From Thermoplasmata archaeon (GTDB lineage: Archaea; Thermoplasmatota; Thermoplasmata; Thermoplasmatales; Thermoplasmataceae), in the NCBI GenBank assembly GCA_021806235.1, contig JAJZXU010000014.1:1-64000 (forward strand): a stretch of 64,000 bases of DNA, given 5' to 3'. This document shows, one piece after another, positions 1 through 9,499 of this stretch (position 1 is the first letter of the stretch; the number at the start of each line of letters is the position of its first letter). The notes under the pieces were generated by a model. The model had not been told where the DNA came from. It worked only from the letters and a program-made list of their open reading frames with translations, and did no database searches. The position numbers were made by a program, and so were the translations under genes.

Positions 1-293
1 TTTTTAATGTAATCTATTTTTATTCCGGCAATAAATGATATTACTATCTTATTTTTTAAATTGCTTTTTATTTCATCTAAAACCTTATCTATAATATCTG
101 GTTTTACCGTTAATATTATTATATCACCATAATTAGAATTATCAACGTTATTATTAAAAATTTTAAATCTATTATTATTCCATGCCTTTAATTTTTCAAA
201 TGAACTGGAACTCAAAGATATTTCAAAGTCATCCTTTATTGCGTCCGCTATTGATTTACCCACTGTTCCTGCACCTATTATTGATACCTTCAT
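1..293 (-). CDS. proC: Pyrroline-5-carboxylate reductase, partial (C-terminus beyond window)
   Basis: The first 97 residues of a Rossmann-fold NAD(P) enzyme read from an ATG at 293 to the window edge without a stop. The start MKVSIIGAGTVGKSIADAI has the GxGxxG nucleotide-binding loop. A strand ending in ILTVKP, followed by a helix and then VISFIAGI, is the pattern of ProC, which reduces pyrroline-5-carboxylate to proline in the cytoplasm. Other F420/NADP oxidoreductase-fold proteins share the N-terminal pattern, but TVKP followed by SFIAGI favours ProC. Only the 5' half is visible, so the catalytic C-terminal domain cannot be checked. Confidence 0.75.
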   Translation of the reverse strand, partial: MKVSIIGAGTVGKSIADAIKDDFEISLSSSSFEKLKAWNNNRFKIFNNNVDNSNYGDIIILTVKPDIIDKVLDEIKSNLKNKIVISFIAGIKIDYIK

Positions 294-767
294 GGCATAC
301 TAATAGCTAAACAATATATTACTTTTCACACATTTGATGGTGAACATTACTGTAACTTCCAAATGGCTTCAACACCTGTTGAATTGTAGGCTCAATTGCC
401 TTCTCCACGCCGGAATCACTGTAGAATACCTTTATGTCAAATCATAACAATACTCTTGCATTTATCCGGAAATAACCTGCATGATATCCTGTAAAAGTGA
501 GTTACATATATTCATCTTTATAGCATCAGGGTGAATTATTTAAATATAACACGCCCTGGCAATATGTATTTTATTTACTAATGAAACCGTGAGGCACTGG
601 TGGGCTTTATTTTGCTAATTCAACAGCTATAACGTCCTGTTTTATGGATAAAAAGATTTCAATGAGTTTAATAAATTAAAATTTACAGGGTTAATTGTTT
701 CCGATTGCGTACAGATAATTATTAGTATTAAATAATAAAAATTAAAAATATAAAAAAAATTTATATT
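294..767. other. Gene-poor region with decayed coding fragments
   Basis: No intact gene is visible. On the minus strand about 40 codons (roughly 331-450) read like protein, ending in FGSYSNVHHQMCEK before a stop, but there is no start codon and a TGA lies just upstream. A second short piece near 605-660 ends in QDVIAVELAK. These look like C-terminal debris of dead genes, possibly transposases, but I cannot assign a family. The last 60 bases before the next gene are almost pure A/T. Confidence 0.35.
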
Positions 768-1235
768 TCACAGTAATTCATTTAATCTTGAACCCTTATC
801 ATATTTCATTAGAACGTAGCCAAATATTAATATAACTAACCAGCCAGCCAGGGATAATGCTCTACCGTATGAATACTGGGAAAAAGCAATATGCCCAACG
901 AGAACTGTTGAATATAAACCTGGTATAGTTGTTAATCCTGATAGGAAGTACAAGAATAGATTCCATATATTATATATCCACGCAATTAAATAATATGATT
1001 TTAATCCCATAATAAACAATACACCTAGCAGTATATAAATTGCTGTTTCCGTATCCAGATAAAAAGTAACTCCTGGACTTGCACCTGGAACTGCAAACAT
1101 ATGTGCTGCTGCATCAAAAAGAGCGAAAATTGCTACAAAAAATCTTAAAAAGTGGATTTTATCGTAGTTCTTTGGCAGGTTCTGATACATTACGCTTTCA
1201 CGTATTTTTCCTTTCCCTACTTCAATGTTTTTCAT
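768..1235 (-). CDS. Small polytopic membrane protein, function unknown
   Basis: A 155-residue protein if translation starts at the ATG at 1235, which has GAGGT 8 nt upstream; the reading frame stays open upstream to 1364, but that part is low-complexity and lies in the promoter-like region. After a short polar N-terminus there are about four hydrophobic segments (FLRFFVAIFALFDAAAHMFA, an AIYILLGVLFIMGL segment, a YLIAWIYNIWNLFLYFLSGL segment, and WLVILIFGYVLM near the C-terminus). No family is recognised. It is transcribed alone, divergently from the ribbon-helix-helix gene at 1621. Confidence 0.6.
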   Translation of the reverse strand: MKNIEVGKGKIRESVMYQNLPKNYDKIHFLRFFVAIFALFDAAAHMFAVPGASPGVTFYLDTETAIYILLGVLFIMGLKSYYLIAWIYNIWNLFLYFLSGLTTIPGLYSTVLVGHIAFSQYSYGRALSLAGWLVILIFGYVLMKYDKGSRLNELL

Positions 1236-1620
1236 CTCAATATACCTCAAATTATTATTGCAATATTCTTTATGAAGTATCTGACACGGTTTTATACATA
1301 TGTGCACATATATACACACATATACACCATATGGTATCCAAGGGTACTGTAATTGTAGATACACTTTTCATATCTACAGCATATTAAATGGTATTTGTAC
1401 GATTTTTATTGCTTTTTTCAATGTCCATTAACTGCTTCCACTATTCGTTGTGATCTATTGCTGTTGCGTTTTCTATAATTGCCCTGTATTTGTGCATTGC
1501 CAGCTGAAACGTTTAATGGAATTCAGAACAGACATGCAGGGAATGTCAGTTATCCACGTTATATACATTTAGATTTTAGTAGATAGCAACAATTAAATAA
1601 AACAGTAGAATTTATGCTAA
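1236..1620. other. Intergenic region with CA/TA-rich tract and a decayed minus-strand fragment
   Basis: Bases 1295-1340 are an alternating CA/TA tract (CATATGTGCACATATATACA) that probably contains the promoter of the minus-strand membrane protein. Bases 1384-1497 on the minus strand read as two short in-frame pieces split by a TAG (AMHKYRAIIENATAIDHNE, then WKQLMDIEKSNKNRTNT), which looks like the tail of a dead gene. No complete gene is present. Confidence 0.3.
1591..1600 (+). promoter_or_regulatory. TATA box for the RHH gene (leaderless start)
   Basis: AATTAAATAA lies centred about 25 nt before the ATG at 1621 and is preceded by a purine-rich stretch (AGATAGCAAC) that could be the TFB-recognition element. 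The spacing puts the transcription start at or next to the start codon, so the mRNA would be leaderless. Confidence 0.45.
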
Positions 1621-2187
1621 ATGGCAAGGTTAAATATTTCCATGAACAATGAAATGGTAAAATATATAGAAAAAAAAGCAGAGGATGAAGGAAAAACTAT
1701 ATCATCTTATATTGCTGAGGCTGTAAAAAGTTATAGCAATATAAAAAATGCAGGACTCCAGAAGGAAGATATGGAATTTATGCTAAAATATGTTAGTATG
1801 TTCATATCTATAGGAGTCGTTCCTGTACCTGCCTTTTTGTTAGATGAAATAACTAAAATCTCATTTTCTAAATCCAGTGATACGGTATCAAACGCCTGGT
1901 ATGAAAGGGGGAAAATTGCTGCCGACATACTTAAAGGATATGCAACAACACTTGAGGAGCTATGGGAAACAATAAAACATTTTAGACCTTTTTTGCCACT
2001 AAATATGATAGAACTTAAAATAACCAATAAAAATGTAGAGGTAACAATATCCGGCAGTGGATACAGTATTGAAGCATCAAAATGTACAGCCGAGGGTCTT
2101 AGAGGGGTTTTAGAAATTTATGATGTAAAAACTAACAATTATGAAATAGCAAGTGGTTTTGTAAAGGTATACGGTATAAAAAAGTAA
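1621..2187 (+). CDS. Ribbon-helix-helix (CopG/Arc-like) protein with unknown C-terminal domain
   Basis: 188 residues. The N-terminal 40 (MARLNISMNNEMVKYIEKKA, then EDEGKTISSYIAEAVKSY) match the RHH fold: a short beta strand that binds DNA in a dimer, then two helices. Residues 50-188 form a mixed alpha/beta domain with the notable stretch SNAWYERGKIAADILKG and a C-terminal beta-rich part. I do not recognise it; it may be a ligand-sensing or oligomerisation domain. There is no ribosome-binding site and a TATA box lies at -25, so the start is probably leaderless. It is a single-gene unit, likely a transcription regulator. Confidence 0.7.
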   Translation: MARLNISMNNEMVKYIEKKAEDEGKTISSYIAEAVKSYSNIKNAGLQKEDMEFMLKYVSMFISIGVVPVPAFLLDEITKISFSKSSDTVSNAWYERGKIAADILKGYATTLEELWETIKHFRPFLPLNMIELKITNKNVEVTISGSGYSIEASKCTAEGLRGVLEIYDVKTNNYEIASGFVKVYGIKK

Positions 2188-2273
2188 TCGATCCTTAAAC
2201 TTTATAATTTTTTATTGACCATCCTAACATGTTTATGTAAATAAATTTTTATTCCTATATGAATTAATGTTAT

Positions 2274-3482
2274 ATGAATAATATAGAAATAACCAACTCT
2301 AAGGTAAGGAAAATTTTTGATTCCAGAGGCAATGAAGCAATAGAGGCAACAGTATATATTGGTAGTGTTGAGGGCGCATGCTCTGCACCTGCCGGGGCAA
2401 GTACTGGCGAAACTGAGGTAATTGCATATCCTGATCATAATATAAATAAAAGTGTAGAATTTTATAATAAAAATGTCAGAAATGCAATAATAGGTTTTAA
2501 TGCAATGGCACAGAAAAATTTTGATACATTATTGCATGAAATAGATGGTACTGGTAACTTTTCTGCAATGGGAGGCAATTTGGCAACAGCACTGTCCATA
2601 GCAAATGCAAAAGCAGTTTCAAAATATTTAAACATGCCACTATACAGGTATGTTGGCGGATTAAACCCTGAAATACCGAGACCTATGGGGAATATAATAG
2701 GTGGTGGAAAACATGCAAAAAATGGCACAACAATTCAGGAATTTTTAGTTTCATCACAGGGCAAAACATTTTTTGAATCTGTATACAGTAATATTATGGT
2801 ACATAGAAGGGTTGGAGAAAAACTATCCGAAAAATTGAAGGGGCAGAGTGTAGGACTTGGCGATGAAAAGGCATGGAGTGCAGATGTTTCTGATGAAGAG
2901 GCAATAAATATATTAAAGGATGCTGCGTCCGAAATATCCAGGGAAAATAATATAGAAATACTACTTGGCGTTGATTTTGCATCAGATTCATTCTATGAAA
3001 ATGGTAAATATGTGTATAAAAAAGGAGACAACTCAAGGGATGAACAGATAGATTTTGCGATTTCAATGAACAGGGAATATGGTTTTTATTTTATAGAAGA
3101 TCCATTATATGACCGGGATTTTGAAGGTTTTGCAGAAATTACAAAAAAAATAGGAAATAAAGCATTGATTGTGGGCGATGATTTATACACAACAAATCCT
3201 GAAAGGATTAAAAAGGGTATAGAGTTAAAATCTACCAATGCAGTTTTAATTAAGGTAAATCAGATCGGTACATTATCCGATACGGTAAATTCCGTTAAAC
3301 TTGCAACAAAAAATAAAATGGAGACGGTTGTATCGCACAGAAGTGGGGAAACAACGGATGATTTCATAGCACACCTGGCAACTGCATTTAATTCAAAGTT
3401 AATAAAAACCGGTACAATAGGCGGTGAAAGGCTGGCTAAATTAAATGAGGTTATAAGAATAGAGGAGGATCTGGTTCAGTAA
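2274..3482 (+). CDS. eno: Enolase (2-phosphoglycerate dehydratase)
   Basis: 402 residues, normal for an archaeal enolase. It interconverts 2-phosphoglycerate and phosphoenolpyruvate in the lower glycolytic/gluconeogenic path. Visible signatures are the N-terminal [11 protein letters not shown] and the mobile loop GASTGETEV. The barrel metal and catalytic residues are [15 protein letters not shown] and LIKVNQIGT, followed by [18 protein letters not shown]-like TAAATAAATTTTTATT sits 25-40 nt upstream. Its last base overlaps the start of dph5 (TAATG), so the two are translationally coupled. With the FBP aldolase/phosphatase at 15758 it supports gluconeogenesis. Confidence 0.97.
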   Translation: MNNIEITNSKVRKIFDSRGNEAIEATVYIGSVEGACSAPAGASTGETEVIAYPDHNINKSVEFYNKNVRNAIIGFNAMAQKNFDTLLHEIDGTGNFSAMGGNLATALSIANAKAVSKYLNMPLYRYVGGLNPEIPRPMGNIIGGGKHAKNGTTIQEFLVSSQGKTFFESVYSNIMVHRRVGEKLSEKLKGQSVGLGDEKAWSADVSDEEAINILKDAASEISRENNIEILLGVDFASDSFYENGKYVYKKGDNSRDEQIDFAISMNREYGFYFIEDPLYDRDFEGFAEITKKIGNKALIVGDDLYTTNPERIKKGIELKSTNAVLIKVNQIGTLSDTVNSVKLATKNKMETVVSHRSGETTDDFIAHLATAFNSKLIKTGTIGGERLAKLNEVIRIEEDLVQ

Positions 3483-4246
3483 TGTTGAATATTATAGGCC
3501 TTGGATTACGTGGAATAAAGAGTTTAACACTGGAACAATTCGATATATTAAAAAATTCCGATATAATATACTTTGAAGTTTATACATCAATTTCCCCTCA
3601 AAATACAGTAAACCATCTGAATAAAATCATAAATAAGGATATAATCAGTGCGGATAGAAATTTAATAGAAAACAGTAATGAAATAATTAAAAATGCACAT
3701 GAAAAAAATATTTCACTGATAGTAACGGGAGATGCATTATCAGCAACAACGCACAATGAAATAAGGGAAGAGGCAATAGAAAATAATGTAGATGTAAGAA
3801 TTTATGAAAATGCTTCAATAATAACTGCATTTGTATCAAAAACAGGATTGTTTAACTATAAATTTGGACAGATAGTATCTATACCGTATATACATGAAAA
3901 CTTTTTCCCCCTAAGCGTTTATGATAAAATTTACGTTAATTATGAGAATAAAATGCATACATTATTATTACTGGATTTAAAGGATAATAAAACAATGGAC
4001 CCATATTATGGCATTCGAATATTGAGGGATATGGAAAATAAAAAAAATAAAAACCTAATAAATGATGATACTAAAATAATTATAGGAATTAAAATAGCCA
4101 CCGTTGATGAACAGATAATATATACGGATATTAAAACCGCAGTAAAAAATAAAATAAGCGGTTCTCCGGCATCAATAATTTTACCATCAGAATTAAACGA
4201 CAAGGAAATGGAATTTGTAAATTCATTCTGTAAAATAATATTATAA
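3482..4246 (+). CDS. dph5: Diphthine synthase (Dph5)
   Basis: 254 residues, the usual length for the family. It uses S-adenosylmethionine to methylate the diphthamide intermediate on the histidine of elongation factor 2. The SAM-binding tetrapyrrole-methylase fold is shown by [20 protein letters not shown], the YFEVYTS strand, and VTGDALSATTHNEI, which replaces the GDP loop of cobalamin methylases and is typical of Dph5. The ATG overlaps the eno stop by one base. The enzyme is specific to archaea and eukaryotes. The same fold recurs in the cobalamin genes at 9.5-13.4 kb, but TGDALSATTH separates this gene from them. Confidence 0.93.
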   Translation: MLNIIGLGLRGIKSLTLEQFDILKNSDIIYFEVYTSISPQNTVNHLNKIINKDIISADRNLIENSNEIIKNAHEKNISLIVTGDALSATTHNEIREEAIENNVDVRIYENASIITAFVSKTGLFNYKFGQIVSIPYIHENFFPLSVYDKIYVNYENKMHTLLLLDLKDNKTMDPYYGIRILRDMENKKNKNLINDDTKIIIGIKIATVDEQIIYTDIKTAVKNKISGSPASIILPSELNDKEMEFVNSFCKIIL

Positions 4247-4289
4247 TAAGCATAAAAATAAAATACAATTCTTATATTTATGATAGAAT

Positions 4290-5618
4290 ATGATAGATAT
4301 AAAATTATTAAGATCTGATAAAAAAATATTTTATGATTCCTGCATAGCCAGAGGTTTTGATATAAAAATACTGGATAAATTTTTTGAACTTGATGAAAAA
4401 TGGAGGGAAAACCTGAAGGTATTGAATAATTTAAAACATGATAAAAATAATATAACTGCTGAAATAGCAAAAAAAGTGAAAAATAATGGGGATATAGCTG
4501 ATTTAAGGGGTAAGGTTGCATCAATTAATAATAATATAAATAAACTATCGGACGAACAAAAAACTATAGAGGATGAACGTGATAAAATTATTAGATTAAT
4601 ACCGAATCTGCTGGATAAAAATGCACCTGTATGCTCCGGGGATGAAAACAGCCAGTTCATAAGGTATTATGGCATGGCCAGGGTTTATAAGGATGATCTG
4701 AAATATTTTAAAAAAAATAGCGGGAACTCCAGTGATTACAAGATATTAGAGGAAAAGCCCGAGGGGCATATGGAGCTGCTGAACGAATATAATTTGGCTG
4801 ATATTGAAAGAGCAGGCAAAATAGCTGGATCAAGATTCTATTTTTTAAAGAATAGGTTATTTAAATTAGAACTTGCACTGATAAACTATGCTGTTGATTT
4901 TTTATCCCAGAGGAATTTCACAGTAATGGAGCCACCGTTTATGATAAATTATTCATCAATGTCTGGGGCCACCGATATTGAAACCTTTAAAGAATCACTG
5001 TATAAAATAGAGGGGGATGACCTGTATTTAATAGCAACGTCAGAGCATCCGCTGGTATCAATGCTGTCAAATGAAATTTTAAATATGGATGAACTGCCCA
5101 TAAGAGTTTCTGGTGTTTCACCCTGCTTTAGAAGGGAGGCTGGGGCACATGGAAAGGATACAAAGGGTATATTCAGGGTACATCAGTTCAACAAAATAGA
5201 GCAGTTTGTATTCTGTAAACCTGAAGATTCATGGGATTATTTTGATGAACTGGTAAAAAATGCAGAGGACATTTATAAAAGTTTGGAAATACCATACAGG
5301 ATCGTAAATATATGCTCAGAGGATCTGGGAAGCCTGGCAGCAAGGAAATATGATATAGAGGCATGGTACCCATCACAGGGCAAATTCAGGGAAATTGTTT
5401 CCGCATCAAATGATACAGATTATCAGGCAAGATCACTGAACATAAAATACAGAACAAAGGATGGAAATAAATTTGTAAATACCCTAAACAGTACAGCAGT
5501 TGCCACTGAAAGAATCCTGGTGGCAATACTAGAAAATTATCAGAGGGAGAATTATATAGAAATACCAAAGGTACTGGTACCCTACACGGGTTTTGATAAA
5601 ATAGAGAGGGAGGATTAA
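4290..5618 (+). CDS. serS: Seryl-tRNA synthetase
   Basis: 442 residues, a class II aminoacyl-tRNA synthetase of the common (not methanogen-type) form. Residues about 25-105 form the long antiparallel coiled coil that grips the tRNA variable arm. Class II motif 2 is visible as SGVSPCFRREAGAHGKDTKG followed by IFRVHQFNKIEQF, and motif 3 near the C-terminus contains STAVATERILVAILEN. It is transcribed with eno-dph5 (43-nt gap) and its stop codon directly abuts the start of the MscS gene. Confidence 0.97.
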   Translation: MIDIKLLRSDKKIFYDSCIARGFDIKILDKFFELDEKWRENLKVLNNLKHDKNNITAEIAKKVKNNGDIADLRGKVASINNNINKLSDEQKTIEDERDKIIRLIPNLLDKNAPVCSGDENSQFIRYYGMARVYKDDLKYFKKNSGNSSDYKILEEKPEGHMELLNEYNLADIERAGKIAGSRFYFLKNRLFKLELALINYAVDFLSQRNFTVMEPPFMINYSSMSGATDIETFKESLYKIEGDDLYLIATSEHPLVSMLSNEILNMDELPIRVSGVSPCFRREAGAHGKDTKGIFRVHQFNKIEQFVFCKPEDSWDYFDELVKNAEDIYKSLEIPYRIVNICSEDLGSLAARKYDIEAWYPSQGKFREIVSASNDTDYQARSLNIKYRTKDGNKFVNTLNSTAVATERILVAILENYQRENYIEIPKVLVPYTGFDKIERED

Positions 5619-6773
5619 ATGCAGAGGGACATAAAAAAAAGGACAAATGAACTGGTAAAAATAGCTATCGAGATAGTAATAGGCGTAATATTATCGATAT
5701 TAATAGGTATATTTCTTAATGCATTTATCACAGCATTTTTACCGGCGTATAAAGCATATAAAGTTTACATAAATGAGGGAGTTTATGCCGCGGTAATACT
5801 TATAATAGGTTTTATGGTAACAGGGTCTATAATAAGGTATATAGAGTTTAAACTCTCAACAACAAAGAAGGAATTATATGGCGTATCTCTTATAATAAGA
5901 ATAGTAATGTACATATTAATACTGGCACTGGTATTATCAGTATTTCATGTAAGTGTAACAGGTTTACTGGCAGGTAGTGCAATAGGCGGTGTGGTTTTAG
6001 GTTTAGCAGTTCAAACGGTTGCATCAAACCTGTTATCCGGTATATTTGTAACATCAACAGGGACACTGAAATATGGTGATGTTATAACTATAAATTCATG
6101 GGTATGGAGTGTTGAAACAACCGGTAAGATAATAGATATAAAAACATTATTTTCAAAAATGTTAACAAAGGATAATAACATTATAAACATACCTAACGCT
6201 GCACTTCTGGGTAGCGGTGTAATAGTAGAATTCAAACAGAAGGATTCAAAATATTTATACCCGGTAAATATTACGGTATCTGCAGATGTACCTGTTAGTA
6301 AGATTATTGAATATGCAAAAAATCAAAATAAGGATATAGATATATATTTATCCTCAAAATCGGGAGTTACAAATGTTTTACTTATTATGGTTAAATTTGA
6401 TGATGTACTTGAAATAAATAAAAAAATATCAGAGGTAAATGAACTCGTGGATAGGGCATACTGGGATACCAGAACAAAGATGCTGCTGGTTGGAAATAAT
6501 GCATTATACGAATACAACCAGACTGGCAGGATTTATCCCCTGGCTGTTACCCTGAACTCAGATGTACCCGCAGATAAAATTATAGAAAATATAAATAAAG
6601 TTGATAATAAACTTAAGGTTTACCTTCTATCAAAAACTGGTGGTACAAATATATTCTCGGCAAACTTTGAATATGGGAAACAGGATGAGGTCATGGATAA
6701 TATAAACAGGATAAATTTACTGTTCGAAAGTACATATAACAGTATAAAAAATAGTGATGTAAAAAAACAATGA
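5619..6773 (+). CDS. MscS-family mechanosensitive ion channel
   Basis: 384 residues. Three hydrophobic segments occur in about the first 150 residues; the third (LLAGSAIGGVVLGLAVQTVA followed by SNLLSGIFV) is the Gly/Ala-rich pore helix TM3 of MscS, and YGDVITINSW opens the beta domain. The C-terminal half contains two related stretches (YPVNITVSADVPVSKIIE and YPLAVTLNSDVPADKIIE), suggesting a duplicated cytoplasmic alpha/beta domain. It probably opens under membrane tension to release osmolytes. The ATG follows the serS TAA without a gap, with GGGAGGAT just upstream, so the genes share an mRNA. Confidence 0.88.
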   Translation: MQRDIKKRTNELVKIAIEIVIGVILSILIGIFLNAFITAFLPAYKAYKVYINEGVYAAVILIIGFMVTGSIIRYIEFKLSTTKKELYGVSLIIRIVMYILILALVLSVFHVSVTGLLAGSAIGGVVLGLAVQTVASNLLSGIFVTSTGTLKYGDVITINSWVWSVETTGKIIDIKTLFSKMLTKDNNIINIPNAALLGSGVIVEFKQKDSKYLYPVNITVSADVPVSKIIEYAKNQNKDIDIYLSSKSGVTNVLLIMVKFDDVLEINKKISEVNELVDRAYWDTRTKMLLVGNNALYEYNQTGRIYPLAVTLNSDVPADKIIENINKVDNKLKVYLLSKTGGTNIFSANFEYGKQDEVMDNINRINLLFESTYNSIKNSDVKKQ

Positions 6774-6861
6774 GTGTATTTACAGGAAATTTGTTAGAAT
6801 TTTTGTATTTTTTGTACAATATTTAATTTTATTGCCATAATATCTTATTATGGTTAGAAAA

Positions 6862-6874
6862 CTTTATATTATAT
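6862..6874 (+). promoter_or_regulatory. TATA box for the MoxR/VWA operon
   Basis: CTTTATATTATAT sits about 26 nt before the ATG at 6895 with no ribosome-binding site between them, which fits a leaderless archaeal promoter. It opens a new transcription unit after the mscS gene. Confidence 0.4.
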
Positions 6875-6894
6875 GGTTTTAATTATTAATAATA

Positions 6895-8061
6895 ATGAGT
6901 AATATAAATAAGATTGTTGAAATAAAAAATTATTTATCAAATAATTTTGTGGGTAGGGACGATGTGATAAATGGTGTTATGGCCGGTTTAATATCAGGTG
7001 AACCAGCACTGTTGATAGGCCCTCCGGGAACAGCAAAAACTTCAATAATAGATACAATGAGCAAATTAATAAATGCAAAGTATTTCTATTATTTATTAAC
7101 AAAATTTACAGAGCCTGAAGAACTGCTGGGCCCAATAGATATCAATGCATTAAAAAATGGTGAATATAAGAATATAACCAGGGGTAAACTGCCTGATGCG
7201 AATATAATATTCCTTGATGAAATATTCAAGGCAAGCTCTGCAATAAGAAATACCTTGTTAGATATAATGCTCAATAAGAGGTTGCCAAATGGGGATAAGA
7301 TGTTATCTTTAGATATTCTCGGTATATATTCAGCGAGTAATGAAATATCAAATGACGAGGATGATAGGGCATTATATGACAGGTATCCAATAAAGGTATT
7401 TCATAAATATATAGAAAAAACCCTCATAAACGATCTGCTGGACCATGGCATAAGTTTAATGGATAATAATAATATTGAAAAACCTTTAATTAATATAAAC
7501 GAAATAGCATATTTACAGGAAGAATCCGTAAGAAGATTAAAATCTATGAAAAATAATGATAATGAAACTTTAAGTAGGTATATTGATGCATTATTCCAGC
7601 TTGAAGAAAACAATGTATTATTAAGTGATAGAAGAAAAATAAAATTATTAAAAATAGCTTCAGCTTTCAGTATATTGATGGATTCAAATAAAATAACTGG
7701 AAATGATATTGCAATGGCATTAAGATACAGTGCAGATTATGAGGATGATTTACCTAAAATAGAGGCCGCAATAATAGATTCAAAACTTGAAAACAATGCA
7801 CAGATGATAAATGATGCATTAACACTTATAGAGGAAACAAAATCATGTATAGAAAACACCGAGGACTCAATAAATAAGAATTTGCCATATAACCAGGTTC
7901 TTGATAAATTAACATTATTACAGGTTTATATAAAAAAACTGGAAAAAATGAAAATAGATTTGAGCAGCGATGATAACCCATATCATAGAGATATAGTGGG
8001 TAAAATAAATCATTCCCTGGATTATGCGGGATCCAGATATGAAAAATTAAAGGCGAAATAA
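6895..8061 (+). CDS. MoxR/RavA-type AAA+ ATPase
   Basis: 388 residues. Walker A is GPPGTAKT (42-49), Walker B IIFLDE (104-109), and the sensor region around IYSASNE is followed by the arginine-bearing DRYPIKVFH. The segment FTEPEELLGPIDINALKNGE is the hallmark MoxR/RavA insert. The C-terminal 90 residues are helical. MoxR ATPases act as chaperones that remodel or mature protein complexes, usually with a partner carrying a von Willebrand A domain; that partner follows one base after the stop. The closest named pair is RavA-ViaA. The client here is unknown. Confidence 0.9.
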   Translation: MSNINKIVEIKNYLSNNFVGRDDVINGVMAGLISGEPALLIGPPGTAKTSIIDTMSKLINAKYFYYLLTKFTEPEELLGPIDINALKNGEYKNITRGKLPDANIIFLDEIFKASSAIRNTLLDIMLNKRLPNGDKMLSLDILGIYSASNEISNDEDDRALYDRYPIKVFHKYIEKTLINDLLDHGISLMDNNNIEKPLININEIAYLQEESVRRLKSMKNNDNETLSRYIDALFQLEENNVLLSDRRKIKLLKIASAFSILMDSNKITGNDIAMALRYSADYEDDLPKIEAAIIDSKLENNAQMINDALTLIEETKSCIENTEDSINKNLPYNQVLDKLTLLQVYIKKLEKMKIDLSSDDNPYHRDIVGKINHSLDYAGSRYEKLKAK

Positions 8062-8062
8062 A

Positions 8063-9346
8063 ATGTCGGATCTGTTAAATGAATATTACAATGAAAATAA
8101 GAGTAATATAGAGGGCATAGATTCGCTGGGTAAAATATACAAAACAACCAGGGAGAGAATAGTAAAACATATAAATGTTGATAATAGCATTAAAGAAAAT
8201 ATGAAAACTGCGGCCGCAGATCTTTATTTTTTATATTATTCATCGCTTTCATACATAAAGGATAAAAAGAATAATAATGAATTCCTTGAAAATGTCAGGA
8301 ATAATATGATAAAACTTGTAAAAACCGATGAATTCAAAAAGGAAAAGGTATCTTCAGGCTTAAATGATAAACTATCAATGCTCTACAGTATAAATTTTAT
8401 AAAACAGTTAAATGAAAACGTCAAAAAAAATAGGGAAAAAAACCAGAATTCTGACAATGAAAAAATGAATGAAATGGTAAACGATGCCATGGCCAGTGCA
8501 TCAAAAAAAATGGAAACTGCCGATAAAATAGAAAAATTAATGAAAACAAACAGGCCAGGAGGCAGATCTGCCAGCAGGGATGATATACCACTGGAGAAAT
8601 TGATTGACCTTACAGATAAAGTATTGACGGTTGAAAATGCAGAAAACATTATATCAACAGCGAACAAATTATTTGATATAATGCCAAAATTTACAAAAAA
8701 AATGAAAACCCGGTCCAACACGGGTGAGCTTGGTGGTTATTATAAAACATTGCATATATCAAATGTTTTATCCAGAGAACTGGCAATGCCCGATGAAATA
8801 TTTTACTCGAAAATAATAAACGGATTTACCGGCAAAGAAAAAATGCTTTTAAGCGAGGGGGCATATTATGTATTGCTGGATAAAAGCGGAAGCATGTATG
8901 AAGGTGATAAAACAGTGTGGTCAAGATCAGTTGCACTGGCATTATTCAAAATTGCCACAATGAAAAACAGGAAATACTTCCTGAGATTCTTTGATAATAA
9001 GCCACACGAATTAATGGATAAGCCCTATGAAATAGTAAATGCAATATTAACGGTAGAGGCAAATAAGGGTACATATATTGAGGGGGCTCTTGAAACATCA
9101 ATAAGCGATTTAAAAAATACAAAATTATCCTTTAGAACAAATACAGTAATAGTTATTACCGATGGGGAGGATAAGATAAACATGGACAGCATTTTAAAAC
9201 ACCTGTCAAAACTTGATATAAACATAATAAGCGTAATGATAAATGGATATAACGAGGGACTTAAAAAAATAAGCAATAAATATTTAAATGCAAAATTAAA
9301 TGAGGATGGTGCATTGAGATTATTGAATATAGCAAAATCATTTTAA
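8063..9346 (+). CDS. VWA-domain protein, ViaA/CoxE-like partner of the MoxR ATPase
   Basis: 427 residues. Residues 1-250 are helical and charged. From about residue 265 there is a von Willebrand factor A domain with a complete metal-ion-dependent adhesion motif: DKSGS at 273-277, a conserved Thr in KGTYIEGAL, and ITDGED. The order and spacing (ATPase, one-base gap, VWA protein) match RavA-ViaA and other MoxR-VWA operons, where the VWA protein is thought to bring the ATPase to its target. No signal peptide or membrane segment is seen, so the pair should act in the cytoplasm. Confidence 0.88.
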   Translation: MSDLLNEYYNENKSNIEGIDSLGKIYKTTRERIVKHINVDNSIKENMKTAAADLYFLYYSSLSYIKDKKNNNEFLENVRNNMIKLVKTDEFKKEKVSSGLNDKLSMLYSINFIKQLNENVKKNREKNQNSDNEKMNEMVNDAMASASKKMETADKIEKLMKTNRPGGRSASRDDIPLEKLIDLTDKVLTVENAENIISTANKLFDIMPKFTKKMKTRSNTGELGGYYKTLHISNVLSRELAMPDEIFYSKIINGFTGKEKMLLSEGAYYVLLDKSGSMYEGDKTVWSRSVALALFKIATMKNRKYFLRFFDNKPHELMDKPYEIVNAILTVEANKGTYIEGALETSISDLKNTKLSFRTNTVIVITDGEDKINMDSILKHLSKLDINIISVMINGYNEGLKKISNKYLNAKLNEDGALRLLNIAKSF

Positions 9347-9499
9347 TTTTTTTAATACACTTAATGCATCTATAAATGCATTTAATCCAGCTGCAACTTC
9401 CGGGTACCTGCATTAATTTAAATTTGTCGTACTGAGGGGTTTTTATGGATAATAAAAATTTATAAATAAAAACAAATATGAATTATAAATACAGTTCCA

